Shown here: positions 44,482 to 53,709 of the stretch, one piece after another
How positions within the stretch are numbered: the stretch's first letter is position 1
Layout: every line of letters begins with the position of its first letter
Assembly: GCF_003640395.1 (NCBI RefSeq)
Contig: NZ_RBZQ01000009.1
Location: 62,001 to 126,000, forward strand
Direction of reading: 5' to 3'
Length of the DNA stretch: 64,000 nucleotides
Source: Stutzerimonas urumqiensis
GTDB taxonomy: Bacteria; Pseudomonadota; Gammaproteobacteria; Pseudomonadales; Pseudomonadaceae
Position numbers and translations under genes: made by a program
The notes under the pieces: generated by a model
The model's database searches: none
What the model was told of the DNA's origin: nothing
What the model saw: the letters and a program-made list of their open reading frames with translations, nothing else

Positions 44482-44979
44482 TTAACGGCAGCTGGCCGGA
44501 AGATACTTGGCTTCAATACCGCCCGTGGCTGCAGCTTTACATTTCCAACCACGGATAGGTTTGATGGTTGCGCTAGCAAAGTCATTAGCAGCCGAAGCGG
44601 TTGTCAATCCTGCGTCGCTGTAGGGAATAAAATCGACCTTCGTATTAGTGCTGCCGAGTTGAGAAATATTTCGTGCCTCAACGGTGATTACACCCTCTTT
44701 GCTAGTGGTGATCTTATTAACGTACTGCGAGACTGGACCGGTAGCGTCTTCACCACATCCAAAGCTATTTGCAGCTGTGGGAGCGGCAGCAAACCCGGTC
44801 TGCGATGCCTCCGAAATTGCGGTGCGGCAAGCCGAGGCTGCAAGTACGACTTCCGATACTTTCGCCCGAGCGGTGTAATCCTGATAAGCCGGCAGCGCCA
44901 CAGCAGCCAAAATACCGATAATCGCCACAACGATCATCAATTCAATCAGGGTAAAACCTTTTTGCATCTGAGCTTTCAT
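44482..44979 (-). CDS. pilA: Type IV major pilin precursor PilA
   Basis: A 165-residue prepilin: short basic leader MKAQMQKG, cleavage by PilD before [18 protein letters not shown], Glu5 of the mature protein present, then a globular domain. The C-terminal disulfide loop runs from [10 protein letters not shown] to ASCR, and another cysteine pair is in SACRTA and FGCGED. It polymerises into the type IV pilus used for twitching and DNA uptake. GGAG lies 6 nt upstream of the ATG at 44979. Base composition is visibly more AT-rich than neighbouring genes, suggesting allele exchange. It is divergent from pilBCD. Confidence 0.95.
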   Translation of the reverse strand: MKAQMQKGFTLIELMIVVAIIGILAAVALPAYQDYTARAKVSEVVLAASACRTAISEASQTGFAAAPTAANSFGCGEDATGPVSQYVNKITTSKEGVITVEARNISQLGSTNTKVDFIPYSDAGLTTASAANDFASATIKPIRGWKCKAAATGGIEAKYLPASCR

Positions 44980-45025
44980 GTGTTTCTCCTTGAAAGTGTT
45001 CAGGCGTTGAGCCTGCTCTCCCTGT

Positions 45026-45041
45026 AGCACCCAGCGTGCCA
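45026..45041 (-). promoter_or_regulatory. Sigma-54 (RpoN) promoter of pilA
   Basis: Minus-strand TGGCACG-CTGG-GTGCT fits the -24/-12 consensus TGGCAC-N5-TTGCA, with GG and GC separated by exactly 10 bases. It would start transcription near 45014, about 35 nt before the pilA ATG. pilA of P. aeruginosa is RpoN- and PilR-dependent, so this site is expected. Confidence 0.8.
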
Positions 45042-45202
45042 ACTTCGCAGAGCCCGCGAAATCGCTCGTCTGGCGTCTTTTCGCAAACCGGCCAGCGGCA
45101 CTCTTCAGCACCTTGTGACAATTCCCGTCACCTGCGAAAGCCGCGTTTGGCACGCCTTGTCAACTGCGCTATAAGGCGGGCACTTCTTCGGGCGAGGTGA
45201 AC

Positions 45203-46906
45203 ATGACGGACGCTATTCCGCTCTCCGGCTTGGCACGGCAGATGGTGCTTGCAGGGCTGCTGGACGACAAGACGGCCCAGCAGGCTCAACAACAGGCGAC
45301 GCGCAACAAGCTGTCGCTGGTGACCTATGTCGTGCAGAACAAGCTGGCGCAGGGCCGGGCGGTCGCGGAGCTGGCGGCTGAGCAGTTCGGCATCGCCTTC
45401 ATGGACCTCTCCGTGCTGGATAAGGATAACCAGCCGAAGGACGCGGTCAGCGAAAAGCTTGTCCGCCAGCACCGCGTCGTGCCGCTGTGGAAGCGTGGCA
45501 ACAAGCTCTATATAGGCGTCTCCGATCCGGCCAATCATCAGGCGGTGACGGACATCCAGTTCAGCACGGGTCTCACGACCGAAGCGATCCTCGTCGAGGA
45601 TGACAAGCTCGGCGAGGCGATCGACAAGCTCTATGACAACGGCGCGACAGGCCTCGAAGACCTGGGTGACGTCGATCTTGATGGGCTCGAAGTCAGCGCC
45701 GCCAACGATAACGACAAGGAGGAGCAGGCTGGTGGCGATGCCGACGATGCGCCTGTGGTCCGCTTCGTGAACAAGATGCTGCTCGATGCCATTCGCGGCG
45801 GCTCGTCGGACTTGCACTTCGAACCCTATGAGCGGGCCTACCGGGTGCGGTTGCGTACCGACGGCATCCTGCATGAGGTCGCGCGTCCGCCGATCCAGCT
45901 GGCGCCGCGTATTTCCGCGCGTCTCAAGGTGATGGCGGGGTTGGATATTTCCGAGCGCCGCAAGCCGCAGGACGGCCGCATCAAGATGAAGGTCTCCAAG
46001 ACCAAGGCCATCGATTTCCGGGTCAACACGCTGCCCACTCTGTGGGGCGAGAAGATCGTGATGCGGATCCTCGACCCGACGAGTGCGCAGATGGGCATCG
46101 ATGCGCTGGGGTATGAGGAGAATCAGAAAGAGCTGTACATGAATGCGCTGCGCCAGCCGCAGGGCATGATCCTCGTGACGGGCCCGACCGGCTCGGGCAA
46201 GACGGTCTCGCTGTATACCGGCTTGAACATCCTCAATACCGTCGATGTGAACATCTCGACGGCCGAGGACCCGGTGGAAATCAACCTCGAGGGCATCAAC
46301 CAGGTCAACGTCAACCCACGGCAGGGCATGGACTTCGCCCAGGCGCTCCGCGCGTTTCTGCGGCAGGACCCGGACATCATCATGGTGGGGGAGATCCGTG
46401 ACCTGGAGACGGCCGAGATCGCCATCAAAGCCGCGCAGACCGGCCACATGGTGATGTCGACGCTGCACACCAACAGCGCCGCGGAGACGCTGACCCGTTT
46501 GCGCAACATGGGTGTGCCGGCCTTCAACATCGCCACGTCCGTCAACCTGATCATTGCCCAGCGCCTGGCGCGCAAACTCTGCGGTACTTGCAAGAAGGAG
46601 CTTGATGTGCCGCGCGAAGCGCTGCTGCGCGAGGGCTTCCCGGAGTCGGCGATCGGTACCTTCAAGATCTACGGGCCGGTGGGGTGCGACAACTGCAAGG
46701 GTGGCTATCGCGGCCGTGTCGGTATTTATGAAGTGGTTAAAATCACGCCAGCTTTGCAGCGCATTATCATGGAGGACGGCAATTCGATAGACATTGCCAG
46801 CCAGATGCGTAAAGACGGCTTCAACGACCTGCGCACTTCAGCCTTGCTGAAGGCGATGCAAGGCGTCACGAGCCTTGAAGAAGTCAATCGGGTCACCAAG
46901 GATTAA
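45203..46906 (+). CDS. pilB: Type IV pilus assembly ATPase PilB
   Basis: A 567-residue hexameric secretion ATPase that powers pilus extension. N-terminal GspE/MshEN-type domain, then the core ATPase with Walker A GPTGSGKT at about 327-334, Asp box and Walker B DPDIIMVGEIRD, and a zinc-binding tetracysteine site in CGTCKKE and CDNCKGG. ATG 45203 was preferred to GTG 45197 because of its spacing to GCGAGG. It leads the pilBCD-coaE-yacG run. Confidence 0.96.
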   Translation: MTDAIPLSGLARQMVLAGLLDDKTAQQAQQQATRNKLSLVTYVVQNKLAQGRAVAELAAEQFGIAFMDLSVLDKDNQPKDAVSEKLVRQHRVVPLWKRGNKLYIGVSDPANHQAVTDIQFSTGLTTEAILVEDDKLGEAIDKLYDNGATGLEDLGDVDLDGLEVSAANDNDKEEQAGGDADDAPVVRFVNKMLLDAIRGGSSDLHFEPYERAYRVRLRTDGILHEVARPPIQLAPRISARLKVMAGLDISERRKPQDGRIKMKVSKTKAIDFRVNTLPTLWGEKIVMRILDPTSAQMGIDALGYEENQKELYMNALRQPQGMILVTGPTGSGKTVSLYTGLNILNTVDVNISTAEDPVEINLEGINQVNVNPRQGMDFAQALRAFLRQDPDIIMVGEIRDLETAEIAIKAAQTGHMVMSTLHTNSAAETLTRLRNMGVPAFNIATSVNLIIAQRLARKLCGTCKKELDVPREALLREGFPESAIGTFKIYGPVGCDNCKGGYRGRVGIYEVVKITPALQRIIMEDGNSIDIASQMRKDGFNDLRTSALLKAMQGVTSLEEVNRVTKD

Positions 46907-46908
46907 GC

Positions 46909-48126
46909 ATGGCGCAGAAAGCGATCAAAACCAGCCTCTTTACCTGGGAAGGCACCGATCGTCGGGGCTCGAAGGTCAAGGGCGAGCTCAGCGGTGTAAG
47001 CCCGGCGCTGGTCAAGGCGCAGCTGCGCAAGCAGGGCATCAACCCGCAAAAGGTTCGCAAGAAAGGCGTCTCGCTGTTCGGCGCCGGCAAGAAGATCAAG
47101 CCGATGGACATCGCCCTGTTCACGCGTCAGATGGCGACCATGATGAAGGCGGGCGTGCCGCTGTTGCAGTCCTTCGACATCATCGGCGAAGGCTTCGACA
47201 ACCCGAACATGCGCAAGCTGGTCGACGACCTGAAGCAGGAGGTGGCCGCCGGTAACAGCTTTGCTTCGTCGCTGCGCAAGAAGCCCCAGTATTTCGACGA
47301 CCTTTACTGCAACCTGGTCGATTCCGGCGAGCAGTCCGGTGCGCTGGAGACGCTGCTCGATCGCGTCGCGACCTACAAGGAAAAGACCGAAGCGCTCAAG
47401 GCCAAGATCAAGAAGGCGATGAACTACCCGATCGCGGTGGTCGTGGTGGCGGTCATCGTGTCGGCGATCCTGCTGATCAAGGTGGTGCCGCAGTTCCAGT
47501 CGGTGTTCGCCAACTTCGGTGCCGAGCTGCCGGCCTTTACGCTGATGGTTATCCATCTGTCCGAGCTGCTTCAGGAATGGTGGCTGATGGTGCTCGTGGG
47601 GCTTATCGGCGCGGGCTTCGCGTTCAGGCAGCTCCACCAGCGATCCGAGAAGTTTCGCAATTCGTTCGACCGTACGCTCCTGAAGCTGCCGATCGTGGGC
47701 GACATTCTCTACAAGTCCGCGGTCGCCCGTTTCGCGCGGACCTTGTCGACCACCTTTGCCGCGGGCGTCCCGCTGGTCGATGCGCTCGATTCGGTCGCCG
47801 GCGCCACCGGCAACGTGGTCTTCCGCACGGCGACCAACAAGATCAAGGGCGATGTCTCGAGTGGCATGCAGCTCAATTTCTCGATGCGCACGACCAACAC
47901 CTTCCCGACGATGGCCGTGCAGATGACGGCCATTGGCGAGGAATCCGGCTCGCTGGACGAAATGTTGGCGAAGGTGGCGACCTTCTATGAGGACGAAGTG
48001 GACAACATGGTCGACGGCCTGACCGCTCTGATGGAGCCCATGATCATGGCGGTGCTGGGTGTGCTGGTTGGTGGCCTGATCATCGCGATGTACCTGCCGA
48101 TCTTCCAGTTGGGGTCCGTGGTCTGA
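46909..48126 (+). CDS. pilC: Type IV pilus inner-membrane platform protein PilC
   Basis: A 405-residue polytopic protein of the GspF/PilC family with two homologous halves, each ending in a hydrophobic hairpin. FTRQMATMMKAGVPLLQSFDI and its partner FARTLSTTFAAGVPLVDALDS (each abbreviated to the shared pattern TxxxxAGVPL) are the duplicated F-domain motifs. It links PilB to pilus growth at the membrane. It starts 2 nt after pilB. Confidence 0.96.
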   Translation: MAQKAIKTSLFTWEGTDRRGSKVKGELSGVSPALVKAQLRKQGINPQKVRKKGVSLFGAGKKIKPMDIALFTRQMATMMKAGVPLLQSFDIIGEGFDNPNMRKLVDDLKQEVAAGNSFASSLRKKPQYFDDLYCNLVDSGEQSGALETLLDRVATYKEKTEALKAKIKKAMNYPIAVVVVAVIVSAILLIKVVPQFQSVFANFGAELPAFTLMVIHLSELLQEWWLMVLVGLIGAGFAFRQLHQRSEKFRNSFDRTLLKLPIVGDILYKSAVARFARTLSTTFAAGVPLVDALDSVAGATGNVVFRTATNKIKGDVSSGMQLNFSMRTTNTFPTMAVQMTAIGEESGSLDEMLAKVATFYEDEVDNMVDGLTALMEPMIMAVLGVLVGGLIIAMYLPIFQLGSVV

Positions 48127-48128
48127 CG

Positions 48129-49001
48129 ATGTCGATTCCTCATTACCTGGCCAGCGCACCGCTGGCCTTTGTTTTATGTGTGGCCCTGCTTGGGTTGCTG
48201 GTCGGCAGCTTTCTCAATGTGGTGGTGTATCGCCTGCCGATCATGATGAAGCGTGACTGGCGCAAGCAGGCGCGCGAATACCTCGAGTTGCCTGCCGAGC
48301 CGGATGAGGCGGTGTTCAACCTGGTCCTGCCCAATTCGCGTTGCCCGTCCTGCGGTCATGCCATTCGGGCGTGGGAGAACATTCCGCTCGTGAGCTGGCT
48401 GATGCTTCGCGGGCGCTGTTCTTCCTGCAAGGCGCCCATCAGCACGCGTTACCCCATCGTCGAGCTGGTATGTGCGGTGCTGTCGGGGTATGTCGCTTGG
48501 CACTTCGGCATGGGTTGGCCGACGGCAGCGGTATTGCTGCTGACCTGGGGCTTGCTCGCCATGAGCCTCATCGATGCGGATCATCAGCTGCTGCCCGACG
48601 TGTTGGTGTTGCCGCTCTTGTGGCTGGGGTTGATCGTCAACGCCTTCGGCTTTTTCGCCTCGCTCGAAAACGCGCTCTGGGGCGCTGTAGCCGGCTATCT
48701 GAGTCTGTGGTCCGTCTATTGGCTGTTCCGGATGGTCACGGGCAAGGAGGGCATGGGGTACGGGGATTTCAAGCTGCTGGCGATGCTCGGCGCGTGGGGC
48801 GGCTGGCAGGTTTTGCCGCTGACGATCCTGCTGTCATCGCTCGTTGGTGCCATTCTGGGCACGATCATGCTGCGGCTGAGAAACGCCGACGGTGGAACGC
48901 CGATTCCTTTCGGTCCCTACCTGGCGATCGCCGGCTGGATCGCACTTCTCTGGGGCGATCAGATCACGGCGTCCTACCTGCAGTTTGCCGGGTTTCGCTA
49001 G
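48129..49001 (+). CDS. pilD: Prepilin peptidase / N-methyltransferase PilD
   Basis: A 290-residue bifunctional enzyme that cuts the leader from pilins and methylates the new N-terminal residue. Zinc-binding CPSCGH and CSSCKA form the cytoplasmic tetracysteine loop (about 72-102); catalytic aspartates are in LIDADHQLLPD and GYGDFKLL. About eight membrane helices. It processes PilA and also type II secretion pseudopilins. Immediately follows pilC. Confidence 0.97.
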   Translation: MSIPHYLASAPLAFVLCVALLGLLVGSFLNVVVYRLPIMMKRDWRKQAREYLELPAEPDEAVFNLVLPNSRCPSCGHAIRAWENIPLVSWLMLRGRCSSCKAPISTRYPIVELVCAVLSGYVAWHFGMGWPTAAVLLLTWGLLAMSLIDADHQLLPDVLVLPLLWLGLIVNAFGFFASLENALWGAVAGYLSLWSVYWLFRMVTGKEGMGYGDFKLLAMLGAWGGWQVLPLTILLSSLVGAILGTIMLRLRNADGGTPIPFGPYLAIAGWIALLWGDQITASYLQFAGFR

Positions 49002-49063
49002 CTGGGTTGCAATGGGGCGCCTGGGCGCGTTAGATGGCGCCTTTTAGGCTGGCTGCATTGCAT

Positions 49064-49672
49064 ATGAAACCTTGGGTTCTGGGGCTGACCGGCGGGATCG
49101 GCAGTGGCAAAAGCGCGGTTGCCACATGCTTTGCCGAGCTTGGCGTGCTTGCCGTCGATGCCGACCAGGTCGCCCGATTCGTGGTGGAGCCCGGCCAGCC
49201 GGCGCTGGCCGAGATCGCCGGTCGGTATGGTCCGGACATCCTGCTGGCCGATGGTCGTCTCGATCGTGCGGCGCTTCGGCAGCGCATTTTCCAATCGGCC
49301 GAAGAACGCAAGTGGCTCGAGCAGCTACTGCATCCTCTGATAGGTGCCGAAGTTTCGGCGCGACTTGCCCGGGCAGTTTCGCCCTACGCCATTCTCGAAT
49401 CGCCATTGTTGATCGAATCGGGTCAGTTTCGAACGGTCGATCGCGTGCTGGTGGTCGATGCGCCGGAGGCTCTGCAACTGGCTCGTGCCATGTCGCGGGA
49501 CGAGGCAGGGGAGGCGCAGATCGCCGCCATCATGCGGACCCAGGCCAGTCGGGACGAGCGGTTGAGACATGCCGACGACGTCCTGGTCAATGACGGTGAC
49601 CTTGGCTCGCTGCGCGCGAAGGTCGAGCGCTTACATCGATTTTATTTGTCGCTGAAAGGAGAGGCTCGCTAA
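49064..49672 (+). CDS. coaE: Dephospho-CoA kinase
   Basis: A 202-residue P-loop kinase, last step of CoA synthesis. Walker A GGIGSGKS at about 10-17, AVDADQVAR with the substrate-contacting Asp, and [13 protein letters not shown] 49064 places the P-loop at the usual distance from the start; upstream in-frame residues are not conserved. Its stop overlaps yacG (TAATG). Confidence 0.95.
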   Translation: MKPWVLGLTGGIGSGKSAVATCFAELGVLAVDADQVARFVVEPGQPALAEIAGRYGPDILLADGRLDRAALRQRIFQSAEERKWLEQLLHPLIGAEVSARLARAVSPYAILESPLLIESGQFRTVDRVLVVDAPEALQLARAMSRDEAGEAQIAAIMRTQASRDERLRHADDVLVNDGDLGSLRAKVERLHRFYLSLKGEAR

Positions 49673-49866
49673 TGCCGTTGCACGTTGAATGCCCTACTTG
49701 CGGCGCTCCGGTCGTCTGGGAAGCGCAAAGCAAGTTTCGACCCTTCTGCTCCCATCGGTGTCGCTTGATCGACCTGGGGGCCTGGGCGGCCGAAGAGCAT
49801 CGGATCCCGGTCGAGGATGCGGTGCCCGATTGGGCGGACGACGAGTCCGGCCCGCAGAGCCACTGA
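49672..49866 (+). CDS. yacG: DNA gyrase inhibitor YacG
   Basis: A 64-residue zinc-finger protein. CPTCG (about 6-10) and [14 protein letters not shown] hold the four zinc ligands. In E. coli YacG binds GyrB and inhibits DNA binding by gyrase. The short acidic C-terminal tail is normal. Start codon overlaps the coaE stop. Confidence 0.95.
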   Translation: MPLHVECPTCGAPVVWEAQSKFRPFCSHRCRLIDLGAWAAEEHRIPVEDAVPDWADDESGPQSH

Positions 49867-49877
49867 CCTACAACGAC

Positions 49878-50552
49878 TCAGTCTTTCCAGGGTGCTTGCA
49901 GGTACCGGGTGCGATTGAAGGTTTCCAGCCACTCGGGCCTGAATACCACCAGCGCGGTGACGGCGGTGCCGTTGATGAAGGCCTCGGGGAACATGACGAG
50001 CCAGAGATAGCCCCAGAATTGCGACAGCCACGGGGGCATCGGGTAACGGTCATCAAGCAGCAACAGGCCGAGCGAGGCCAGCACGCAACCGAGCGCCGCC
50101 AATGCGGCCGGGAAGAATCCGGAGCAGAAGATATAGACGAACAGGTTTCGCGGCTGGGCGCGTTCGACGGCCAGGGCGCAGCATTCCGTCACGATGACCG
50201 GAATGAGCACCAGGACCAGGCCGTTGACGCCAATCGCCCAGAGGTCCTGATGACCCGTCGCGAAGAGACCCAATTGGGCAATGAAGGCCGCCAGGATCGC
50301 GAGCGGCCAGTCCAGCAGCAACGTGACGGCCGTCAAACCGATGAAGTGGAACGACAGCCCGGAGTCGAAATCGCGGCGGATCAGCCACAGCAGAAATATC
50401 GCCAGGGTCGCGCCGAATAGCAGGTGCTGGCGCCGCGTATCGCTGAAGAGTTCAAGCCAGGGCGTGCGCGAGGCCGCCCACGCCAGGGCGAGGGCATAGC
50501 AGATCCAGCCTGTCACGAGGCTGAGCGGTGAAAGCAGATGGTCGGCGATCAC
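49878..50552 (-). CDS. CbiM-like energy-coupling-factor type permease
   Basis: A 224-residue inner-membrane protein with about six to seven hydrophobic segments. Residues such as SFHFIGLTAVTLLLDWPLA (His-containing second segment) and VMFPEAFINGTAVTALVVF resemble CbiM-type ECF substrate-capture components for cobalt or nickel, but the typical metal-binding N-terminal MHIxDG motif is absent; the start is MIADHLLSPL. No ATPase or CbiQ partner is nearby. It is convergent with yacG, a location conserved in pseudomonads. Substrate is unknown. Confidence 0.75.
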   Translation of the reverse strand: MIADHLLSPLSLVTGWICYALALAWAASRTPWLELFSDTRRQHLLFGATLAIFLLWLIRRDFDSGLSFHFIGLTAVTLLLDWPLAILAAFIAQLGLFATGHQDLWAIGVNGLVLVLIPVIVTECCALAVERAQPRNLFVYIFCSGFFPAALAALGCVLASLGLLLLDDRYPMPPWLSQFWGYLWLVMFPEAFINGTAVTALVVFRPEWLETFNRTRYLQAPWKD

Positions 50553-50611
50553 GGTAATCCCCAGGTGTCTCGGTTGAGACGTCTGTCAAAGCGGCAGGTT
50601 CGCCGCGTGCG

Positions 50612-51649
50612 TCAGGGAGCGGGATTAGGTTGGTCGGTGTGGATGGCTTCGATGGCTGCCAGCAGCGTTTCGGAGAGCTCCACATCAATGCTGGCCAGGT
50701 TCTCGTCGAGCTGTTCCAGCGAGGTGGCGCCGATGATGTTGCTGGTGACGAAGGGTTGGCGTGTTACGAAGGCCAAGGCCATCTGCGCCGGGCTTAGCCC
50801 ATGCTCATGAGCGAGTGCTACGTAGCGCGCGCATGCGGCTTCCGCCTGCGGTTGGCTGTATCGCTTGAAGCGGCTGAACAGGCTGAGGCGAGCCCCTTCG
50901 GGGCGTGCGCCCTTGTCGTATTTGCCCGTCAGCATGCCGAATGCAAGCGGTGAGTAGGCCAGCAGACCGCATTGCTCACGGATGGCCATTTCCGCCAGTC
51001 CGATTTCGAAGGTGCGGTTGAGCAGGTTGTAGGGATTCTGAATGCTGGCGACGCGTGGCCAGCCACGCGTCTCGGCAAGTCGAAGGTAGGTCGCCAGGCC
51101 CCAGGGTGTTTCGTTCGATAGACCGATATGCCGAATCTTGCCGACCCGCACGAGGCCATCGAGCGCCTCGAGGGTGTCTTCAAGTGGCGTGAAGGACTCT
51201 TCGTTGTGCTGGTAGCCCAGTCGTCCGAAAAAGTTGGTGCTGCGTTCGGGCCAATGAAGCTGATAGAGATCGATATAGTCAGTGCCGAGGCGGCGCAGGC
51301 TGCCCTCGACGGCCTCCTGTAGTTGCCTGCGGTCAAACTTGGGATGGCCGTTGCGGATGTAGTCGATGCCGTTGCCTGGTCCGGCCGCCTTGGTGGCGAG
51401 GACCCACTCGTTGCGTGTGCCGCGATTGCGGAAATAGGCGCCGATGATGCGTTCGGTTGCCGTGTAGGTTTCCTGTCGCGGCGGAACGGGATACATCTCG
51501 GCGGTATCGACGAAGTTGATGCCGGCCGCCCTGGCGCGATCCATCTGGGCGAATGCCTCCGCCTCGTCGTTCTGCTCGCCCCACGTCATGGTGCCGAGGC
51601 AGAGCGCACTGACGGCAAGATCGGTTTGGCCAAGACGGCGCTTTTGCAT
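50612..51649 (-). CDS. tas: NADP(H)-dependent aldo-keto reductase, Tas-like
   Basis: A 345-residue (alpha/beta)8 oxidoreductase. Catalytic tetrad positions are visible: Asp in FVDTAEMY (about 50-57, with the Tyr), Lys in VLATKAAG, and His in LYQLHWPERS. The length and the MQKRRLGQTDLAVSALCLGTMTWGEQN-type N-terminus (signature TMTWGEQN) match Tas, which in E. coli complements tyrosine auxotrophy by unknown means. GGAGG lies just upstream of ATG 51649. Carbonyl substrate unknown. Confidence 0.92.
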   Translation of the reverse strand: MQKRRLGQTDLAVSALCLGTMTWGEQNDEAEAFAQMDRARAAGINFVDTAEMYPVPPRQETYTATERIIGAYFRNRGTRNEWVLATKAAGPGNGIDYIRNGHPKFDRRQLQEAVEGSLRRLGTDYIDLYQLHWPERSTNFFGRLGYQHNEESFTPLEDTLEALDGLVRVGKIRHIGLSNETPWGLATYLRLAETRGWPRVASIQNPYNLLNRTFEIGLAEMAIREQCGLLAYSPLAFGMLTGKYDKGARPEGARLSLFSRFKRYSQPQAEAACARYVALAHEHGLSPAQMALAFVTRQPFVTSNIIGATSLEQLDENLASIDVELSETLLAAIEAIHTDQPNPAP

Positions 51650-51981
51650 AGGAACCTCCACGAACGATCGATGGCTAACGATAGCCGGCTAATGGATTTG
51701 GCGAAACCCTGGTGATGTCGGCCCGTCGCGCTGTTCAAAGCCATTGATTTGCAGGGATCGGTTGATTTTCTGGGGGAACAGGGCATAATCCCGCGGCTTC
51801 GACGGGTCGCCTAGCCCGTCGCTCAGGTAGGGGATGCCTAGCCTACCGAACTCGCCGTAGCGGACGCGCTGACCCGAGCCCCCGACAGTGTCTGTTTCCG
51901 GCCGTCCTGGCCTTGCTAGGGCAAGCACCATTCAGTAAGATTCGCCGTCTTATTTTCAGGCGGCCCCTGAGGCTATAACGA
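51650..51981 (+). promoter_or_regulatory. rplM promoter and long 5' leader
   Basis: The -35 TTGATT (51762-51767) and -10 CATAAT (51784-51789) are separated by 16 bp and give a predicted start near 51797, leaving a leader of about 185 nt before rplM. Within it CCTAGCC-type inverted elements (GTCGCCTAGCCC, GGGATGCCTAGCC) recur. In E. coli the rplM leader is the site for L13 autorepression; the present leader could play the same part, but no structure was computed. Confidence 0.65.
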
Positions 51982-52410
51982 ATGAAGACTTTTACTGCTA
52001 AACCGGAAACCGTAAAGCGCGACTGGTATGTCGTCGACGCTGCCGGTCAGACTCTGGGTCGTCTGGCCACCGAAATTGCCAGCCGCCTGCGTGGCAAGCA
52101 CAAGCCTGAATACACTCCGCACGTGGACACTGGCGACTACATCGTCGTGATCAATGCCGAGCAGGTTCGTGTCACGGGTGCCAAGACCACTGACAAGATG
52201 TACTACTCGCACTCCGGGTTCCCGGGTGGGATCAAGTCGATCAACTTCGAAAAGCTGATCGCACGTGCTCCTGAGCGTGTCATCGAAACCGCGGTGAAGG
52301 GCATGCTGCCCAAGAATCCGCTGGGTCGCGACATGTATCGCAAGCTGAAGGTGTACAAGGGTGCCGCTCACCCGCATGCCGCTCAGCAGCCCCAAGAACT
52401 CAAGATTTAA
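51982..52410 (+). CDS. rplM: 50S ribosomal protein L13
   Basis: A 142-residue protein, full length. [36 protein letters not shown] and [10 protein letters not shown] are characteristic L13 segments. It is an early-assembly protein of the large subunit. It precedes rpsI by 14 nt in the universal rplM-rpsI operon. Confidence 0.99.
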   Translation: MKTFTAKPETVKRDWYVVDAAGQTLGRLATEIASRLRGKHKPEYTPHVDTGDYIVVINAEQVRVTGAKTTDKMYYSHSGFPGGIKSINFEKLIARAPERVIETAVKGMLPKNPLGRDMYRKLKVYKGAAHPHAAQQPQELKI

Positions 52411-52424
52411 CGGAATAGTTCATT

Positions 52425-52817
52425 ATGTCGGCGACTCAAAATTACGGCACTGGCCGTCGCAAGACTGCAACCGCTCGGGTGTTCCTGCGTCCGGGTACAG
52501 GCAAGATCTCTATCAACAACCGTAATCTCGATCAGTTCTTCGGTCGCGAAACGGCTCGCATGGTTGTCCGTCAGCCGCTCGAGCTGACCGAAACCACCGA
52601 GAAGTTCGATGTTTACGTGACCGTTCTGGGCGGCGGCGTGAGCGGACAGGCTGGGGCGATCCGTCACGGCATCACTCGCGCACTGATCGAATACGACGAG
52701 AGCTTCCGCAGCTCGCTGCGTCGCGCTGGTTATGTAACGCGCGATGCGCGTGAAGTTGAGCGTAAGAAAGTGGGCCTGCGTAAAGCGCGTAAGCGTCCGC
52801 AGTACTCCAAGCGTTAA
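52425..52817 (+). CDS. rpsI: 30S ribosomal protein S9
   Basis: A 130-residue protein with the conserved N-terminal [15 protein letters not shown], central [15 protein letters not shown] and the basic C-terminus ending in SKR, which reaches the ribosomal P site. Second gene of the rplM operon; a strong terminator follows 14 nt later. Confidence 0.99.
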   Translation: MSATQNYGTGRRKTATARVFLRPGTGKISINNRNLDQFFGRETARMVVRQPLELTETTEKFDVYVTVLGGGVSGQAGAIRHGITRALIEYDESFRSSLRRAGYVTRDAREVERKKVGLRKARKRPQYSKR

Positions 52818-52828
52818 TCGCGATTGCG

Positions 52829-52861
52829 AAAAAAGCCCGGCCAATGCCGGGCTTTTTTTTG
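52829..52861 (+). terminator. Rho-independent terminator of rplM-rpsI
   Basis: AAAGCCCGGC-CAAT-GCCGGGCTTT with a run of eight T. The 10-bp stem is perfect and sits just past the rpsI stop. Confidence 0.96.
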
Positions 52862-53115
52862 CGTTGTTTTCCGGTCGCCCAATGTCGGTGACGGCTGCCT
52901 GAATCGGCCGGCAATTTTGCAATCCATAATGCTCATGCGACAGCGTGTCGCGTGCGCAAGCCCTGTATCTGCGGGTCTCCCGGCCCTTTGTGTCAGGGTA
53001 TTACCTTGTCAGAAAAGGGGGTTTTCTTTACCATTTGGCGAATTTTTTCGCGGCCTTTTTTCTAGTGGTACATGCCTGCAATGCGGGCCATAAGAAGCTG
53101 ATGGGAGACGACTTA

Positions 53116-53709
53116 ATGAGCAATGACGGCGTGAATGCTGGCCGGCGTCGCTTCCTGGTAGCCGCTACTTCGGTAGTGGGCGCTGCAGGAGCGGTGGGTG
53201 CCGCGGTCCCGTTCGTGGGGTCATGGTTCCCTAGTGCCAAGGCCAAGGCGGCCGGTGCACCGGTGAAGGTAAATATCAGCAAGATCGAGCCGGGCCAGCA
53301 GATGATCGCCGAATGGCGTGGTCAGCCGGTGTTCATCGTGCGCCGTACCGAGGAGACGCTGGCGAATCTGGAGAAGCTCGCCGACGTGGTCGCCGATCCG
53401 ACCTCCGAGGCTTCGGTGCAGCCGTCCTACGTCGATCCTCGTGTTCGTTCCATCAAGCCTGAAATCCTCATTCTGGTAGGGCTCTGTACGCACCTCGGCT
53501 GCTCGCCGTCTTTCCGTCCCGAAGTGGCGCCTGCTGATCTCGGCCCCGATTGGCTCGGCGGTTATTTCTGCCCATGCCACGGTTCGAAATACGATCTGGC
53601 TGGCCGCGTTTACAAGGCGCAGCCTGCGCCATTGAATCTCCCGGTGCCGCCTCACATGTACGAGACCGACAACGTGGTGATCATCGGTGTTGATCAGGAG
53701 AGCGCATGA
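53116..53709 (+). CDS. petA: Ubiquinol-cytochrome c reductase, Rieske iron-sulfur subunit
   Basis: A 197-residue subunit of the cytochrome bc1 complex. A Tat-type signal-anchor RRRFLVAATSVVG (about 10-22) leads to the Rieske domain with CTHLGC and CPCHGS (two Cys and two His bind the [2Fe-2S] cluster). ATG 53116 has GGGAG upstream; a longer in-frame extension is not conserved. petA, petB and petC are tightly spaced with overlapping codons. Confidence 0.97.
   Translation: MSNDGVNAGRRRFLVAATSVVGAAGAVGAAVPFVGSWFPSAKAKAAGAPVKVNISKIEPGQQMIAEWRGQPVFIVRRTEETLANLEKLADVVADPTSEASVQPSYVDPRVRSIKPEILILVGLCTHLGCSPSFRPEVAPADLGPDWLGGYFCPCHGSKYDLAGRVYKAQPAPLNLPVPPHMYETDNVVIIGVDQESA

Noticed and set aside
45148-45165. 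Sigma-54 promoter for pilB on the plus strand (TGGCACGCCTTGTCA)
   Set aside because: The -24 part fits but the -12 GC is missing (CA at that place).
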